A DNA stretch of 64,000 nt from Cordylochernes scorpioides (GCA_030710605.1 CP092879.1:46478735-46542734); one strand, 5' to 3'. Positions 50,958 through 61,228 are shown, counted from the stretch's first letter. Numbers and translations: made by a program. Notes: generated from the sequence alone by a model not told the origin.

Positions 50958-51845
50958 TTAAAAATTCTAAGCAAAGTCAACAATCTCATTACCCCGTTGA
51001 AAAATGAGGGGAAAAGGTTGAGAATTATAAGATAAGCGTTAAAGTGAGCATGATAATCAAGATTATGAGTTTGAAACAAAGATTGATGTAATAGACTCAG
51101 TGGGATTCTATCGTTGTCATCTTGAAACTTCCAGAGTTGTCTACGATAATCAAATATCTCATTACCCCGTTGAAAAATGAGGGGAAAAGTTTAAGAATTA
51201 TAAGATTAGCGTTAAAGTGAGCATGATTATCAAGATTATGAGTTTGAAACAAAGATTGATGTATTAGACTCAGTGGGATTCTATCGTTGTCATCTTGAAA
51301 CTGCCAGAGTTATCTACGATAATCAAATATCTCATTACCCCATTGAAAAATGAGGGGAAAAAAAGGTTGAGAATTATAAGATTAGCGTTAAAGTGAGCGT
51401 GATTATCAAGATCATGAGTTTGAAACAAAGATTGATGTATTAGACCGAGTGGGATTCTATCGTTGTCATCTTGAAGCTGCGAGAGTTGTCTACGATAGCC
51501 AAAGATCTCATTACACCGTTGAAAAATGAGGAAAAAAAGGTTGATAATAATAAGATTAGCGTTAAAGTGAGTTGGATAATCAAGATCATGAGTTTGAAAC
51601 AAAGATTGATGTAATAGAGTTAGTAGGATTCTATCATTGCCATCTTGAAAGTGCCAGAGTTGTCTACGATAATAAAAGATCTCATTACCCCGTTGAAAAA
51701 TGAGGGGAAAAAGTTTGAGACTTATAAGATTAGCGTTAAAGTGAGCATGATTACCAATATCAAGAGTTTGAAACAAAGATTGATGTAATAGACTCGGTGG
51801 GATTCTATCGTTGCCATCTTGAAACTGTCAGAGTTGTCTTACTTG
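50958..51845. repeat. 173-bp satellite, five units (copy B)
   Basis: Units restart at 50988, 51161, 51334, 51510 and 51684. The minus strand is open for 168 codons across almost three units because the period is close to 58 codons. Confidence 0.95.
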
Positions 51846-52110
51846 GGCGTTCTTGAAGTATTCCATCAAGGTAGACCCAGGATCAATGCGCCATATTACT
51901 GAGTTGGTAGATTGTAATTTAGTTTTTGGAAAGGAGATATCGTTTGATTGAGATGAATGGTTACCAGGCCTCCTCATTCGATGGAGTGAACTGTCCCAAC
52001 CTTTGCTGGATGAAGAAACAAATAAATAATACAATATAATGTTAAATAAAAACAAATTTACAATATAATGTGGCTTATAATTGTAGAACAAAGTTCGAAA
52101 ACTATGCCGC
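51846..52110 (-). other. Conserved frame beside the satellite (copy B)
   Basis: Second copy of the 48390-48630 frame, extended upstream by an AT-rich 30-codon stretch. Unrecognised. Confidence 0.3.
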
Positions 52111-52393
52111 AAATGTTTCTTTTGAACGAAAAATCGAAATTTATTTTAAGGAGAAATAACGATTATTTCTAACCTTAAGGATGAAGTATTGAAAGGATGA
52201 ATTGTGAAGAGTAATGATAATTCCCATCCCTGGACACTTTTATTTTTCCGTTTATCATTACCCTTCACAATTCATCCTTTCATACTTCATTCCTAAGGTT
52301 AGAAATAATCGTTATTTCTCCTTAAAATAAATATCGATTTTTCGTTCAAAAGAAACATTTGCGATATAGTTTTCAAACTTCGTTCTACAAACA
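52092..52393. repeat. Palindromic SINE-body element (copy B)
   Basis: Same design as 48655-48962. Confidence 0.85.
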
Positions 52394-52525
52394 AATAAAT
52401 GTAGGAATTCAAATACAAAAGGTTATGCCTGTTCAAAAATAACTTTATTAGGTACCGCTCAAAAAAGGACAATCTAGCTTATGTTATTTACATGATAAAT
52501 ATGAAAAGTTTCTTCACAGAAAAAG

Positions 52526-52600
52526 TGTACAATGCGGGATTCGATCCCGGTTCATGGCTGTCAGGAATCGAGGGTTTTAACTACTCGTCCACTGACTTTT
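52526..52600 (-). repeat. tRNA-like SINE head (copy B)
   Basis: Second copy of 49099-49172; the A box here reads TGGACGAGTAG. Confidence 0.6.
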
Positions 52601-52852
52601 AAGAGGTTATCGCAAAAAGGTAAAGGAGTTTTAAAAATATTAAATTTAGTAAAATTTTATTTATATAGCGCAGAAATGTAAAATACACTTTCAGGATATT
52701 CAAATGTATGAGGTTATTGCAAAAGACTCAATAGATTTTTAAAAATCAAATTTAGCAAATAATATATAGTATTTGTTCTAAATACAAATTTATAAAATTC
52801 ACTAACCGATCTCAGAGAAAAGTTATCCAAAAGCTGCCATTCAATCTTAGCT

Positions 52853-53456
52853 ATGAAGCCCAACCTTCCTCTTCTATGTAGTTTCAAGGCATTTCGCCAT
52901 ATCAGCCTACCAACGACCGACTACAGGGTCCTCAGCGGCGTGCTCATGGCCCGTCTGCGACGTCATCTGCCAGACCTGGTACCCGACTGTCAGACCTACG
53001 CCGTTCCAGGACGGTCATCCTCCTGGAACATTGCGCGAGTGTCTGACGAAGCCGCCGGAGCAGCCAGGCATGACACGCCGCTGACTGTCATCTCTCTGGA
53101 CCTGAAGTCGGCGTTCGACAGTCTCAGCAGGAGCTGCCTGTTTTCTCCTGTTGTAGAAGCTGGGCTTACAATCTACCATTCTCGGGTGGATTTCTGTCTC
53201 TACTGGGAAAGACACCGCCATCAGGATCGGAGATGTCCACACCAGGGCTTTTCCGCTTCTTAACGGGGTGAGGCAGGGCTGCCGTTTAAACGCCGCTCTC
53301 TTCAGCATCGGAGTGGAGCTTCTGCTATGCCGCCTCGAGAGGATCTTGGGCCGCGATTGCGTGGTTGCCTATGCGGATGATAGCGTACTCATAATCAGGG
53401 ACGGCGCTCAGTTTGAGCTCATTCCCCTGATCTTCGAGGAGTTCCGCATGGCCTCC
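52853..53456 (+). pseudogene. Tx1/L1-like reverse transcriptase fragment (copy B), one frameshift
   Basis: Nearly identical to 49331-49953. A frameshift near 53215 separates SRVDFCLY from the continuing RT (RQGCRLNAALFSIGVELLL, CVVAYADDSVLI). Ends at FRMAS, 22 bases earlier than copy A. Confidence 0.85.
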
Positions 53457-53609
53457 AAATTATATTGACAAACATTTGCACTTTTATCTTATCTCAGGTT
53501 TTAGTGGGAAGAATGTTGTTTTCATTTGTTAGTGAACCAATCTCTCCCGCCTTCTAATTGGACGAATGTGGCCATGTTTGTATATATAAGGGGTATATGG
53601 TATTGCGAG
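53457..53609 (+). repeat. LTR-like promoter segment (copy B), 5' part
   Basis: CCAAT box and GTATATATAAGGGG as in copy A, interrupted at ATTGCGAG (53602-53609) by the ORF1-only element; the rest resumes at 55430. Confidence 0.5.
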
Positions 53610-55429
53610 TTTTCATTTTGGTTTCACTTAGTTTTGCATTGGTTTTCGTTCATTCCCATTCCCTGGCCTTCATGAACTCCTGAAAAAATACTGAAAACGT
53701 GGCTCTCCCGAACGGCCGATATCGCCAGCATTTAGCCCACTTTTATCAAATAACTGGCCCCCAGAGCGGCCGCCTGCACCCTCCTCCATCAAAATGGGAA
53801 GAGGAAAAGAGAAAAAGAATAACACTGCTGATTCTGAAGTTACGCCCGCCGAAGAAAGTGAACATGCAGTATCTATGTGGAATGGCAAGCCGGCCTTTGA
53901 CGTAACGGGCATGGGCTATCCCGTCGATGCACCTGTGTACATCTCCCCCCCCCCCCCTTTCCATCACCAAACTACTATGGCTCCTCCGCCAACTACAATA
54001 CCGCCCTCTACCAAAAATCTGAAGGCCTCCAAATTACCCCTGAAACTGTTGAAGAAACTGACAGGATCACCGGGTCCCAATACAACAGCTTCTCCCATCC
54101 TGACCTGCACTCCACCATTGATAGGCTTCTCAAGAATCGCCGCGCCTGAATCCTTGGGCTTTCAGAAAATCTGAAGGCCATGACTGCCGACCGCGACCAA
54201 CTCCTGGAGAAACTCACTGCCCTCGAAGCCTCCTCCGCCCGCCCTCTGGTTATCTCTACCTCTACCCAAACCTGCCCAGGTCCTTCCTGCAAGAACACCT
54301 GCTCCCAGACTGACCCAGTCAAGCCCGCCACCCCTGCTCCTGCTCCAACAAATAGGAAGCAGCCTGAGGCTCCCAACCCGCCTGCAAAGAGGACCAATTT
54401 TCAAGGTCCTTCCAAGCCTGCGCCTTCCCGCGTCTCCAAGCCTGCGGCCGCCCGAGTGACCCTTCATGGAAAAAAATCGGCGGCCCACACAGTGGTCATC
54501 TCAGATGACCCGCAGGCTGACCCAAGAGAGATGCTGAAAGCAGTCCGCGCCGCCCATTCTCCCCCAAGGCGTCTGGGCATCCCTGCGCACCAAGGGGAAG
54601 CTGGTCTTGCATTCCAGCAACCCAGACACTATCCCCGCAGTGACAACCTCCCTGACCAACAAGCTGGATGGAATGAAGGTCCGCCAGCAGAAGGAGATCC
54701 TGCCTAGCATCTGCCTCTTCAAAGTAGACGAGGAGACAACCAACTTCACCATTGAGGAGACATTCCTGGAAACCCCTGCTGTCAGCCAACTCCCTGTGGA
54801 CAAGGTGATGCGCATGGCGCACCGTTCTGCACCCAGAAACGGGACCTGCACCGCCTTCATCGAGGTGGACTTCAAGACCTTCAGAGCCCTGGGCGTGCGC
54901 GGGAGGATCGTTGTGGATAGGGTCATCCTCAACTTTGAGGAATCCATCCGCGCCCGCGTCTGTTTCCGCTGCTGTGGCTTCGGCCACAACTCCGCACAAT
55001 GCTCCAGGGCCCCAAAGTACTTCCGCTGCGGTGAAGACGGCCATGAAGGCTGTGCCTGTCCATCCCTTGCCAACCAGCGCACCTCCAAGTGTGCCAACTG
55101 CTGCGCCAAGGGCCTGCCTGACAAGCATGAGGCGAGAGCCTCAAGCTGCCCCATCCTGAAGTCTAGGGCCCTCAAGTTCTAGGCTTCCAGGACCTCCTGC
55201 CTCCACCTTCTCCTGCCTTCCCTACTGGACTCCGCCCCCTGCCAAGAATCCTGGATCTCACTGCATCAAGGCGCTGTTTCCCTGCCATCTCCAAGCTTCC
55301 TCCTCCTCTGCGAAGACTTCTCCTCTGCCAGATCCTAGGATCCCTTGCCACCAGTTCGCGTTCTGCAGCCATGTTGGGGGCTAGAAGACCTTACACATTA
55401 GGCCAATTAGCCCGGAAGTAAAGAAGAAG
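53610..55429 (+). mobile_element. ORF1-only non-LTR element with 8-bp target duplication
   Basis: ATTGCGAG flanks the insert (53602-53609 and 55430-55437). Copy A has a single ATTGCGAG at the same place, so the empty site is known. The insert holds a 5' UTR, one gag-like ORF1, a short 3' UTR and an AAAGAAGAAG tail; it has no ORF2. This resembles the HAL1-type non-autonomous design. Confidence 0.85.
53794..55182 (+). pseudogene. Gag-like ORF1 with three CCHC knuckles, two frame changes and one stop
   Basis: Starts at an ATG (MGRGKEKKNNTADSEVTPAE), Pro-rich middle, a charged helical segment (MTADRDQLLEKLTALEAS), a basic Pro/Ala region, then FLETPAVSQLPVDKVMRMAH, TCTAFIEVDFKTFRALGVRG and zinc knuckles CFRCCGFGHNSAQC, FRCGEDGHEGC (degenerate) and CANCCAKG...HEARASSC. 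This is the RNA-binding ORF1p layout of non-LTR elements. The frame changes at a C-run (53947-53959) and at another near 54556-54560; a TGA lies at 54147. Frames on the minus strand across this region are shadows. Confidence 0.85.
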
Positions 55430-55735
55430 ATTGCGAGTAGGAGTGTGGGGGATATTTGTGTGGAGACGCTTAAAGTGTTCTCTGCGTGCTTTATCCGTGT
55501 CTGGTGATCTCCTCGCATACCTGTGTGACCCCGGTCCGATCCCTACCAACGCTACAATAAAGGATAAGTACGGTTTTGTTTTTATATAGCAAGGTTTTTT
55601 TATTTTTGCTCCTTTTTATTGTTGTTGTACGTGTTGTACGCTTTTCTGTGTGTTAGTTACTCTTACAGTAGGACCTAGTTTATTGTGCCTTTGTGTGCTA
55701 ACCCGTACTAGTAACTTTGTCACTTCAGCAAGAGC
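55430..55735 (+). repeat. LTR-like promoter segment (copy B), 3' part
   Basis: Resumes after the insertion: GTGTTCTCTGCGTGCTTTAT, ACAATAAAGG, then (TTG)n, matching 50118-50384. Confidence 0.5.
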
Positions 55736-55960
55736 TGCGGGCTCTGGTGTGGTTCCTGGAAACACTGGACGGATTCTCCTCTGGGAATCTCCTAGACGTC
55801 CGAGTCGCTGACCGTCCTGGGCTGAACAATCTTTGCCCGGAACACTGTCGCCTCTCAGGTCTCCCACCTTATGAACTTCTGGAGCCAACTATCGCGAAGT
55901 GGTCACCCGCGGCCTGTCGCTGGTGGGTCGTGCTCGTGTCCACTATAAATAAATAGTGTG
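55736..55960 (+). other. Coding-like segment after the LTR-like unit (copy B)
   Basis: Open frame QQELRALVWFLETLDGFSSG through LEPTIAKWSPAACRWW to a stop near 55955. Its start is shared with 50385-50476. No domain recognised; could be a truncated gag. Confidence 0.3.
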
Positions 55961-56530
55961 TTTTGGTCCTATTACCTTGTATTTCTAATCTATAATATAA
56001 ATTGTTACTTATCATATACAATAGGATAATTGAAAAAAAAAAGGATTGATAAGGCACAATTTGAATTTTAGATTAGAAACATAAGGTAATAAGACCACAA
56101 ATCCAGATAAATAAATAGTGTGTGATGTTTCAGTAACTGCGTTGTTATCATCATCATGCAAAAGCTTTAATGAGAAAAAATATGATAGCATGTTCTCAAA
56201 TAGTTAGTACTGTTATCAAGTTAGTATCAACATGCTGTGATATTTTTCTATGTCTTTTGTCTGATGATGGTAACAACATTTTACCGAAAAGTCATATATT
56301 ATTTATTTGGATTTGGTCTTTTATCTTATGTTTCTAATCTATAGCTACAAGAAAATAAGACCTAATGCAAATAAATTAATAGTGTGTGACGTTTCGATAA
56401 CAGCATTGTGTAATCATCAGACAAAGTCATTTATTCTTTTGTCTGATGATGGTAAAAATGCTGTTACCGAAACGTCATACACTATTAATTTATTTGGATA
56501 CGGTCTTATTTTCTGTGAGCTATAAGAGAT
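55937..56530. repeat. Cluster of Penelope-type termini in both orientations
   Basis: TCTGATGATGGTAAC...TTACCGAAA, followed by ATTTATTTGGATTTGGTCTT and TTCTAATCTATA, occurs at about 56267-56340 and 56438-56510; inverse forms occur near 56080-56150 and 56360-56420. Each has CTGATGA, a GGTAA/TTACC stem and GAAA in canonical order. Related units: 57530-57620, 58030-58200, 60725-60835 and 63765-63880. Confidence 0.65.
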
Positions 56531-56766
56531 AATACTTATATCATTCCCTTGTAAACAACGATTTATCGAGGTATCCATGAGGGTATTGGTACCCAGCTTT
56601 TCCACCACTTCTGTTGAGTTAGAAAGATATTTGTGGAAAAGAGAAGTAGAAATAGAGATTTATTCTTTGGTACCAACGAACAATCTACTACCCTAAAATT
56701 AAAGACACAAAAATATTTATATAATTGTCACAATCCAAAACAATCTATGGAAATATATTGCATGTA

Positions 56767-56897
56767 CAGTAGAACCTCCACGAGAGCACACTCCTGCTAG
56801 AGAACACCTCTCTACAAAGGACAGTTTTCATTTACAAAATTACCATTTTTACTATTTTGACACTCTCCAGTAAGAGGACACCTCTACCTAAAGGACA
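56767..56897. mobile_element. Pogo/Tigger-like MITE, truncated
   Basis: Starts CAGTAGAACCTCCACGAG after TA; breaks off at AAAGGACATA into a Penelope-type unit. Confidence 0.75.
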
Positions 56898-57035
56898 TAG
56901 TGTGTGATGTTTCAGTAACAGAACATTGGTGCCATCATCAGACAAAAGTACTGAATGAGAAAATCAAATGATACTGTTGCTAGACTCTTGGAATGGGTAT
57001 CACTATAAAAGGAAGTTCCAAAAATGCAATATAAC

Positions 57036-57102
57036 AGCGGTATGGTATATTAAACTGGCGAAACCGCTGGGAGAGTTCACCACTGATGAGCCAGGCCCTC
57101 CC
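57036..57102 (+). ncRNA. Permuted hammerhead-like ribozyme motif
   Basis: AGCGGT (57036-57041), A (57042), TGGT (57043-57046), CTGGC-GAAA-CCGCT (57055-57068), GGGAGAG, ACCA-CTGATGA-GCCAG (57079-57094), CCCTCCC (57096-57102). Stems I-III and core are intact; the extra helix has one mismatch. The right arm of a fold-back element follows (57140-57195, ending TTTTGATAACAGATGGCGC); the left arm is missing. Confidence 0.6.
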
Positions 57103-57270
57103 TTTAATTTTTCCATTGCAGTAAGGGCAGTAGAAATTGTTTAATTTTAAAAGAATCATACGCGTTTAAAATAGTTTCAAATTTTGATAACAGATGGCGC
57201 GCAAGTGCATCATAATTTTTTTTATTAACACATTTTTTTTTACCTAAAACTGTTTTTATTTTTACAAAAA

Positions 57271-57500
57271 AAATCTTTTCCCAGCACTTGTTGAATTATT
57301 CCTGCTTTATCTAATCTTCTTATCTAATTAACACCTGTCTTTCTTTTATCTTCCTTGGCCTGGGGAATCTAACCTTTTTGAACAACCTTGGTGGCGTGCA
57401 GCACCTTGGTACTTTGCTATAGTGCATTGCGGCTTGTCTGCTTGCTACATTCATTTTTGGGCTCAAAAATCATACACTTTGGTCAGTAGCCGTAATACCA
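57271..57500. repeat. Second copy of the 1465-1890 repeat, without the insertion
   Basis: CTGGGGAATCTAACCTTTTT, GCGTGCAGCACCTTG and GCATTGCGGCTTGTCTG match the 1.5-kb copy. Confidence 0.75.
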
Positions 57501-57734
57501 TATTCTCTCTCTATTTACTCATTCAGTACTTTTGTTTTATGATGGTAACAAAGCTGTTACCAAAATTTCACACATTATTTATATTTGGTCTTATTACCTT
57601 GTGTTTCTAATCTATAATCCAAATTGTACCTAATCATTTTTATATGTTTGTTTGAAATACTTACAACTCTAATTTAAACTGCATTGATTTAAATAACTTT
57701 TTTAATCTAATGTATTTTTTTAAAAATTATCCCT

Positions 57735-58025
57735 AGTACATGTGGTACAGGCCATGATAATCATGGTCGGTAGTTAGCGACTGCTTTTACTGTAAGCGCA
57801 CCACATGTCTACACATGTGAAAAGCAGTTCGACTTTGCACTTACAAATGTGCCAGAGCCCTGTTTGGTTACTTGCACTCACTGGTGGGGTTGGACTTTTG
57901 CAAGAATCGGGGGCCATTGGAGCATTTTTTTTTTAAATCAGAAAAAAAAGTGTCCAATGGGGGAATCGAACCCGGGTCGTAGTGGTCGAAAACCAACAGT
58001 TTAACCAGCCTTCCACCGACCCCTT
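57735..58025 (-). repeat. Structured tRNA-derived repeat, copy 1
   Basis: Contains a hairpin (CTGCTTTT with AAAAGCAG, then CACATGT-CTAC-ACATGTG; 57779-57824), a middle with CACTGGTGGGGTTGG, and a terminal segment that in reverse has a B box GGGTTCGATTCCC and an A-box-like GGTGGAAGGCTGG. Copies 2 and 3 are at 58637-58945 and 60090-60410; a fragment is at 13950-14035. Confidence 0.75.
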
Positions 58026-58029
58026 TAAT

Positions 58030-58200
58030 CTAATGTATGATAAGGTACAATTTGGATTATAGATTAGAATCAAAAGGTAATAAGATCAAATCCAAATAAA
58101 TAGTGTGTGATGTTTCAGTAACATCATTGTTATCATCATACTTTTGTCTGATGATGGTAGCAACGCTGTTAGCAAAACATCACATACTATTTATTTATTT
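58030..58200. repeat. Penelope-type terminus pair
   Basis: An inverse unit (GATTATAGATTAGAATC, TAGTGTGTGATGTTTCAGTA) followed by a forward one (TCTGATGATGGTAGCAACGC, AAAACATCACATACTATT). The GAAA box is lost. Confidence 0.55.
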
Positions 58201-58209
58201 TTGGTCTTA

Positions 58210-58367
58210 CAGTAGAACCTCCCTTTAGCGGACACCTCTCTATAAAAGACAATTCTCATTTGCAAAATTACCATTTTTACTATTTAACAACTCTCCTGTA
58301 AGAGGACACTTCTACCTAGAACAGTTTGGCTCTGTAATTAGGTGTCCTTTACAGGGAGGTTCTACTG
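58210..58367. mobile_element. Pogo/Tigger-like MITE
   Basis: CAGTAGAACCTCCCTTTAGC to CAGGGAGGTTCTACTG, followed by TA. Confidence 0.85.
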
Positions 58368-58636
58368 TATTGCCTTTTGTTTGTAATCTAATGTAATTAC
58401 AACTAAAATATAAGTTACAGAAGTGTAAAAAATTTTTTGACATTATTTTAGGTAAAACATTGAGAAATATAAATTGATGTTTTTAAGTTTAAACATTTTA
58501 GCAGTTTGTCGACAAATTTTGTAATCAGCTTTAGCATACTTGCAGACCATACAAGCCTGAATTTCTCCCATTTTCTCTATCTCATATTTACTCAATTTCC
58601 AGCTTCTATGTGGTTGGGAAGTATTTTTTTTTTGCT

Positions 58637-58945
58637 TATCCCTAGTACACTTGGTACAGGCCATGATAATCATGGTTGGTAGTTAGCAACTGCTTTTACT
58701 GTAAGCGCACCACATGTCTACACATGTGAAAATCAGTTCGACTTTGCGCTTACAAATGTGCCAGAACCCCGTTTGGTTACTTGCACTCGCTGGTTGGGTT
58801 GGACTTTTGCAAGAATTGGGGGGCCATTAGAGCTTTTTTTTTTTTAAACAGAAAAAAGTGTCCAATGCGGGAATCAAACCCAGGTCGTAATGGTCGAAAA
58901 CCAAACGGTTTAACCAGCCTTCCACCGACCCCCCCAACTGGGAAG
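58637..58945 (-). repeat. Structured tRNA-derived repeat, copy 2
   Basis: Same hairpin (CACATGTCTACACATGTG) and tRNA-like end as copy 1, with AATCAAACCCAGGTCG in the B-box region. Confidence 0.75.
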
Positions 58946-59164
58946 TATGATAAGTAAAAATAAAATATTAAAATCTAATAAAAGAAAAGTTTTGATCAAA
59001 TGAAAAGTTTAACTATAAGGCAATGATGTGACATCTGCACACAAGAAATGTAAGCATGAATATAGTTAATAGAAATCAAATTTGAAGTATTGTGTGTATT
59101 CGAGGAAACAATGCATCTTGTATAATAATAAAGTGTCTTTGTTATTGTAATTTCTTATTTTTAC
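58946..59164. other. AT-rich spacer
   Basis: No feature supported. Confidence 0.3.
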
Positions 59165-59335
59165 TGAGTAGTTTAATACAGTGGCATTAGCTCAACTCCA
59201 CAGACAACGGCTGATTGCTCCCCCTCCCCTCTAAATTGCTTTTCCTCCTCACTCATATACATATATAACCTTTTAGGGGAATCCCCTTGTAAGACAATAG
59301 TGTCTTAATAAAGGTTTTGTTGTTGTTGTACAACG
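59165..59335 (+). mobile_element. 3' end of a 5'-truncated non-LTR retroposon
   Basis: A C/T-rich 3' UTR ends in TGTCTTAATAAAGGTTTTG and (TTG)n at 59313-59335. Start not defined; no duplication recognised. Confidence 0.55.
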
Positions 59336-59499
59336 GTATTAATGTTGTAGTTTAATGGTTCTGTTTATGCAATTCTATATACATGGTGCGTTATTGCTAT
59401 ATATATATATATATTGTACCATAGTATTTATTAATTTTATTTATGTAACATAGTATTTCTTAATTTTATTATTTTTTATTTAACAGAGTGGTCATTTTT

Positions 59500-59835
59500 G
59501 TTTTATATCTTGCGACTCTGTAAATTTCCCTCGTGGCTTATCTTTTGTTTACCTTTGATAGTTTGTCCTTCCCTGAAATAAATTTTGTTTCCTCCTGAAG
59601 TTTTTGTCTTCCCTAATTTTCCACGTGGCATTTTGGTGGAAATGCTGGGTAAGTTAGGGAAGACAAATTGAAGACCGCCGAGAAGACCTTGAAGCGATGG
59701 GTGCTGTGATCTACATTTTCGAGACTGACTCCAGGATTCCACCGCCGTGCTAAAGCCAAGACTTCCCTTGAAGATGACGATGTCCCTATAGACGATACGA
59801 CGACAAAGCCGCACTTCACGCCACGTGGCAATATT
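59500..59835 (-). repeat. MPRGKLGKT repeat, longest copy
   Basis: Minus strand contains ATGCCACGTGGAAAATTAGG; a 103-codon frame covers 59814-59503 and includes MPRGKLGKTKTSGGNK. Inverted halves GTCTTCCCTAATTTTCCACG and GTTAGGGAAGACAAA border a short loop (59605-59670). TGCCACGTGGCG at 59820 repeats the motif. Function unknown. Confidence 0.5.
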
Positions 59836-59854
59836 TATGCCTAACTGGCCTTGT

Positions 59855-60015
59855 CCTTATTGTTTACTGAAGAGCATTGCTCTTTGCAAATATTTATATG
59901 TAATTCTACTGTCCTATAAGCTTATGTTCATAGTTTTATTAAATACCATTTCTAAGATTCCACCCTTCAGTGTAACATATATAAGTAGAATTGTCCCAAT
60001 ACAGTATTAGAGCTC
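59855..60015 (+). promoter_or_regulatory. Promoter half of the ribozyme-bearing element, core lost
   Basis: AGAGCATTGCTC, ATGCAAAT-like TTTGCAAATATT, AAGCTTATGTTCATAG, CTTCAGTGTAACATATATAAGTAG and AGAGCTCTAAATAAGCTG match 46609-46770; immediately afterwards a tRNA-derived repeat takes over where the ribozyme would begin. Confidence 0.45.
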
Positions 60016-60019
60016 TAAA

Positions 60020-60410
60020 TAAGCTGTGACTGCTTTTACTGTAGGTGCACCACATGTCTACACATGTGAAAAGCAGTTTGACTTTGTACTTTTTTTTTCT
60101 TATCCCTAGTACATGTGCTACAGGCCATGATAATCATCGGGGGTAGAAGTATGCGACTGCTTTTAATGTAAGTGCACCACATGTCTAAACATGTGAAAAG
60201 CAGTTTGACTTTGCACTTACAAATGTGCTAGACCCGTTTGGTTACTTGCACTCACTGGTGGGGTTGGACTTTTTCAAGAATCGGGGGGCCATTGGAGCTT
60301 TTTTTTTTTATTTTTAATCAGAAAAAAAGTGCCCAATGCGGGAATCGAACCCGGGTTGTAGCGGTTGAAAACCAAACAGTTTAACCAGCCTTCCACCGAC
60401 CACCCCCCCC
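60020..60410 (-). repeat. Structured tRNA-derived repeat, copy 3, plus an extra hairpin fragment
   Basis: A partial hairpin unit (60026-60085) is followed by a full unit (60090-60410) with the same hairpin, the CACTGGTGGGGTTGG middle and a B box in reverse (GGGTTCGATTCCC). Confidence 0.75.
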
Positions 60411-60839
60411 CCTTTCTCAGTAATGAAAGAATGGCTTGTCATTATAAGGTACCATTTCATAAAGTATGAACTAGCATCTATGTGGTCATAACTAACTTCA
60501 GATATATAGGTTTTAGCACTAGAAGGCTTGTGTATAGCAACTCAATAACTCAAATGTGCCAACTTCAAGACTTTATTTTGAAATCAAAGCTAGCTCATGC
60601 TCAATTGGCCTTACAACTACAGAACAGCATTTTACTGTTCAGATTTAAATGTCTTAGTTCCATCCACAATAACAATAAAGACAACCATCTTAGTATGTAT
60701 AAACACATTCCTTTTAGATAACTCTTGTATCAGTAATGATAAGGCACAATATTTGGATTATAAACACAAGGTAATAAGACCAAATCCATATAAATTATAT
60801 ACTATTTAGATTTGGTCTTATTACCTTGTATCAGTATTA
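60411..60839. other. Unassigned; Penelope-type palindromic fragment at its end
   Basis: 60725-60835 holds GGATTATAAACACAAGGTAA and TTTGGTCTTATTACCTTGTA, inverted to each other. The rest is unassigned. Confidence 0.35.
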
Positions 60840-60975
60840 CAGTAGAAACCTTCCTGTAAAGGACACCTAATTGCAGAGCTAAACTGTCCTTTAGAGAGAG
60901 GTGTCCTCTTAGAGGAGAGTTGTTAAATAGTAAAGATGGTAATTTTGCAAATGAAAACTGTTTGTTATAGTACCT
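60840..60975. mobile_element. Pogo/Tigger-like MITE, right end lost
   Basis: CAGTAGAAACCTTCCTGTAA through GCAAATGAAAACTG; the right terminal repeat is missing. Confidence 0.75.
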
Positions 60976-60984
60976 GTTAAAGAC

Positions 60985-61228
60985 CAAGGAGAGAGAGATG
61001 ATCAAGTATCAACAAGGAAATGAGGTCTATCTATGAATTGTTCTGACTGTGAAGATGTTACAGTCTTTAGAAGTTTGTCTAGTAGGTAAGAAGTAAGAAA
61101 GGGGTTTAATGTATTTATCAAGAAGGAAATGAGATCTATCTATGAATTGTTCTGAATGTGAAGATGTCTAGTAGGTAAGAAGCAAGAAAGTTTTAATGTA
61201 TTTATCAAGAAGGAAATGAGATCTATCA
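60985..61228. repeat. Short tandem repeat, about 2.3 units
   Basis: AAGGAAATGAGRTCTATC restarts near 61015, 61122 and 61209; units contain GAATTGTTCTGA, TGTCTAGTAGGTAAGAAG. A further piece lies at 63168-63245, on the far side of the LTR and mariner. Confidence 0.75.

Noticed and set aside
54496-55175. Two frames above 200 codons on the minus strand
   Set aside because: Shadows of the GC-rich zinc-knuckle ORF1 on the plus strand; low-complexity translation and no motif.
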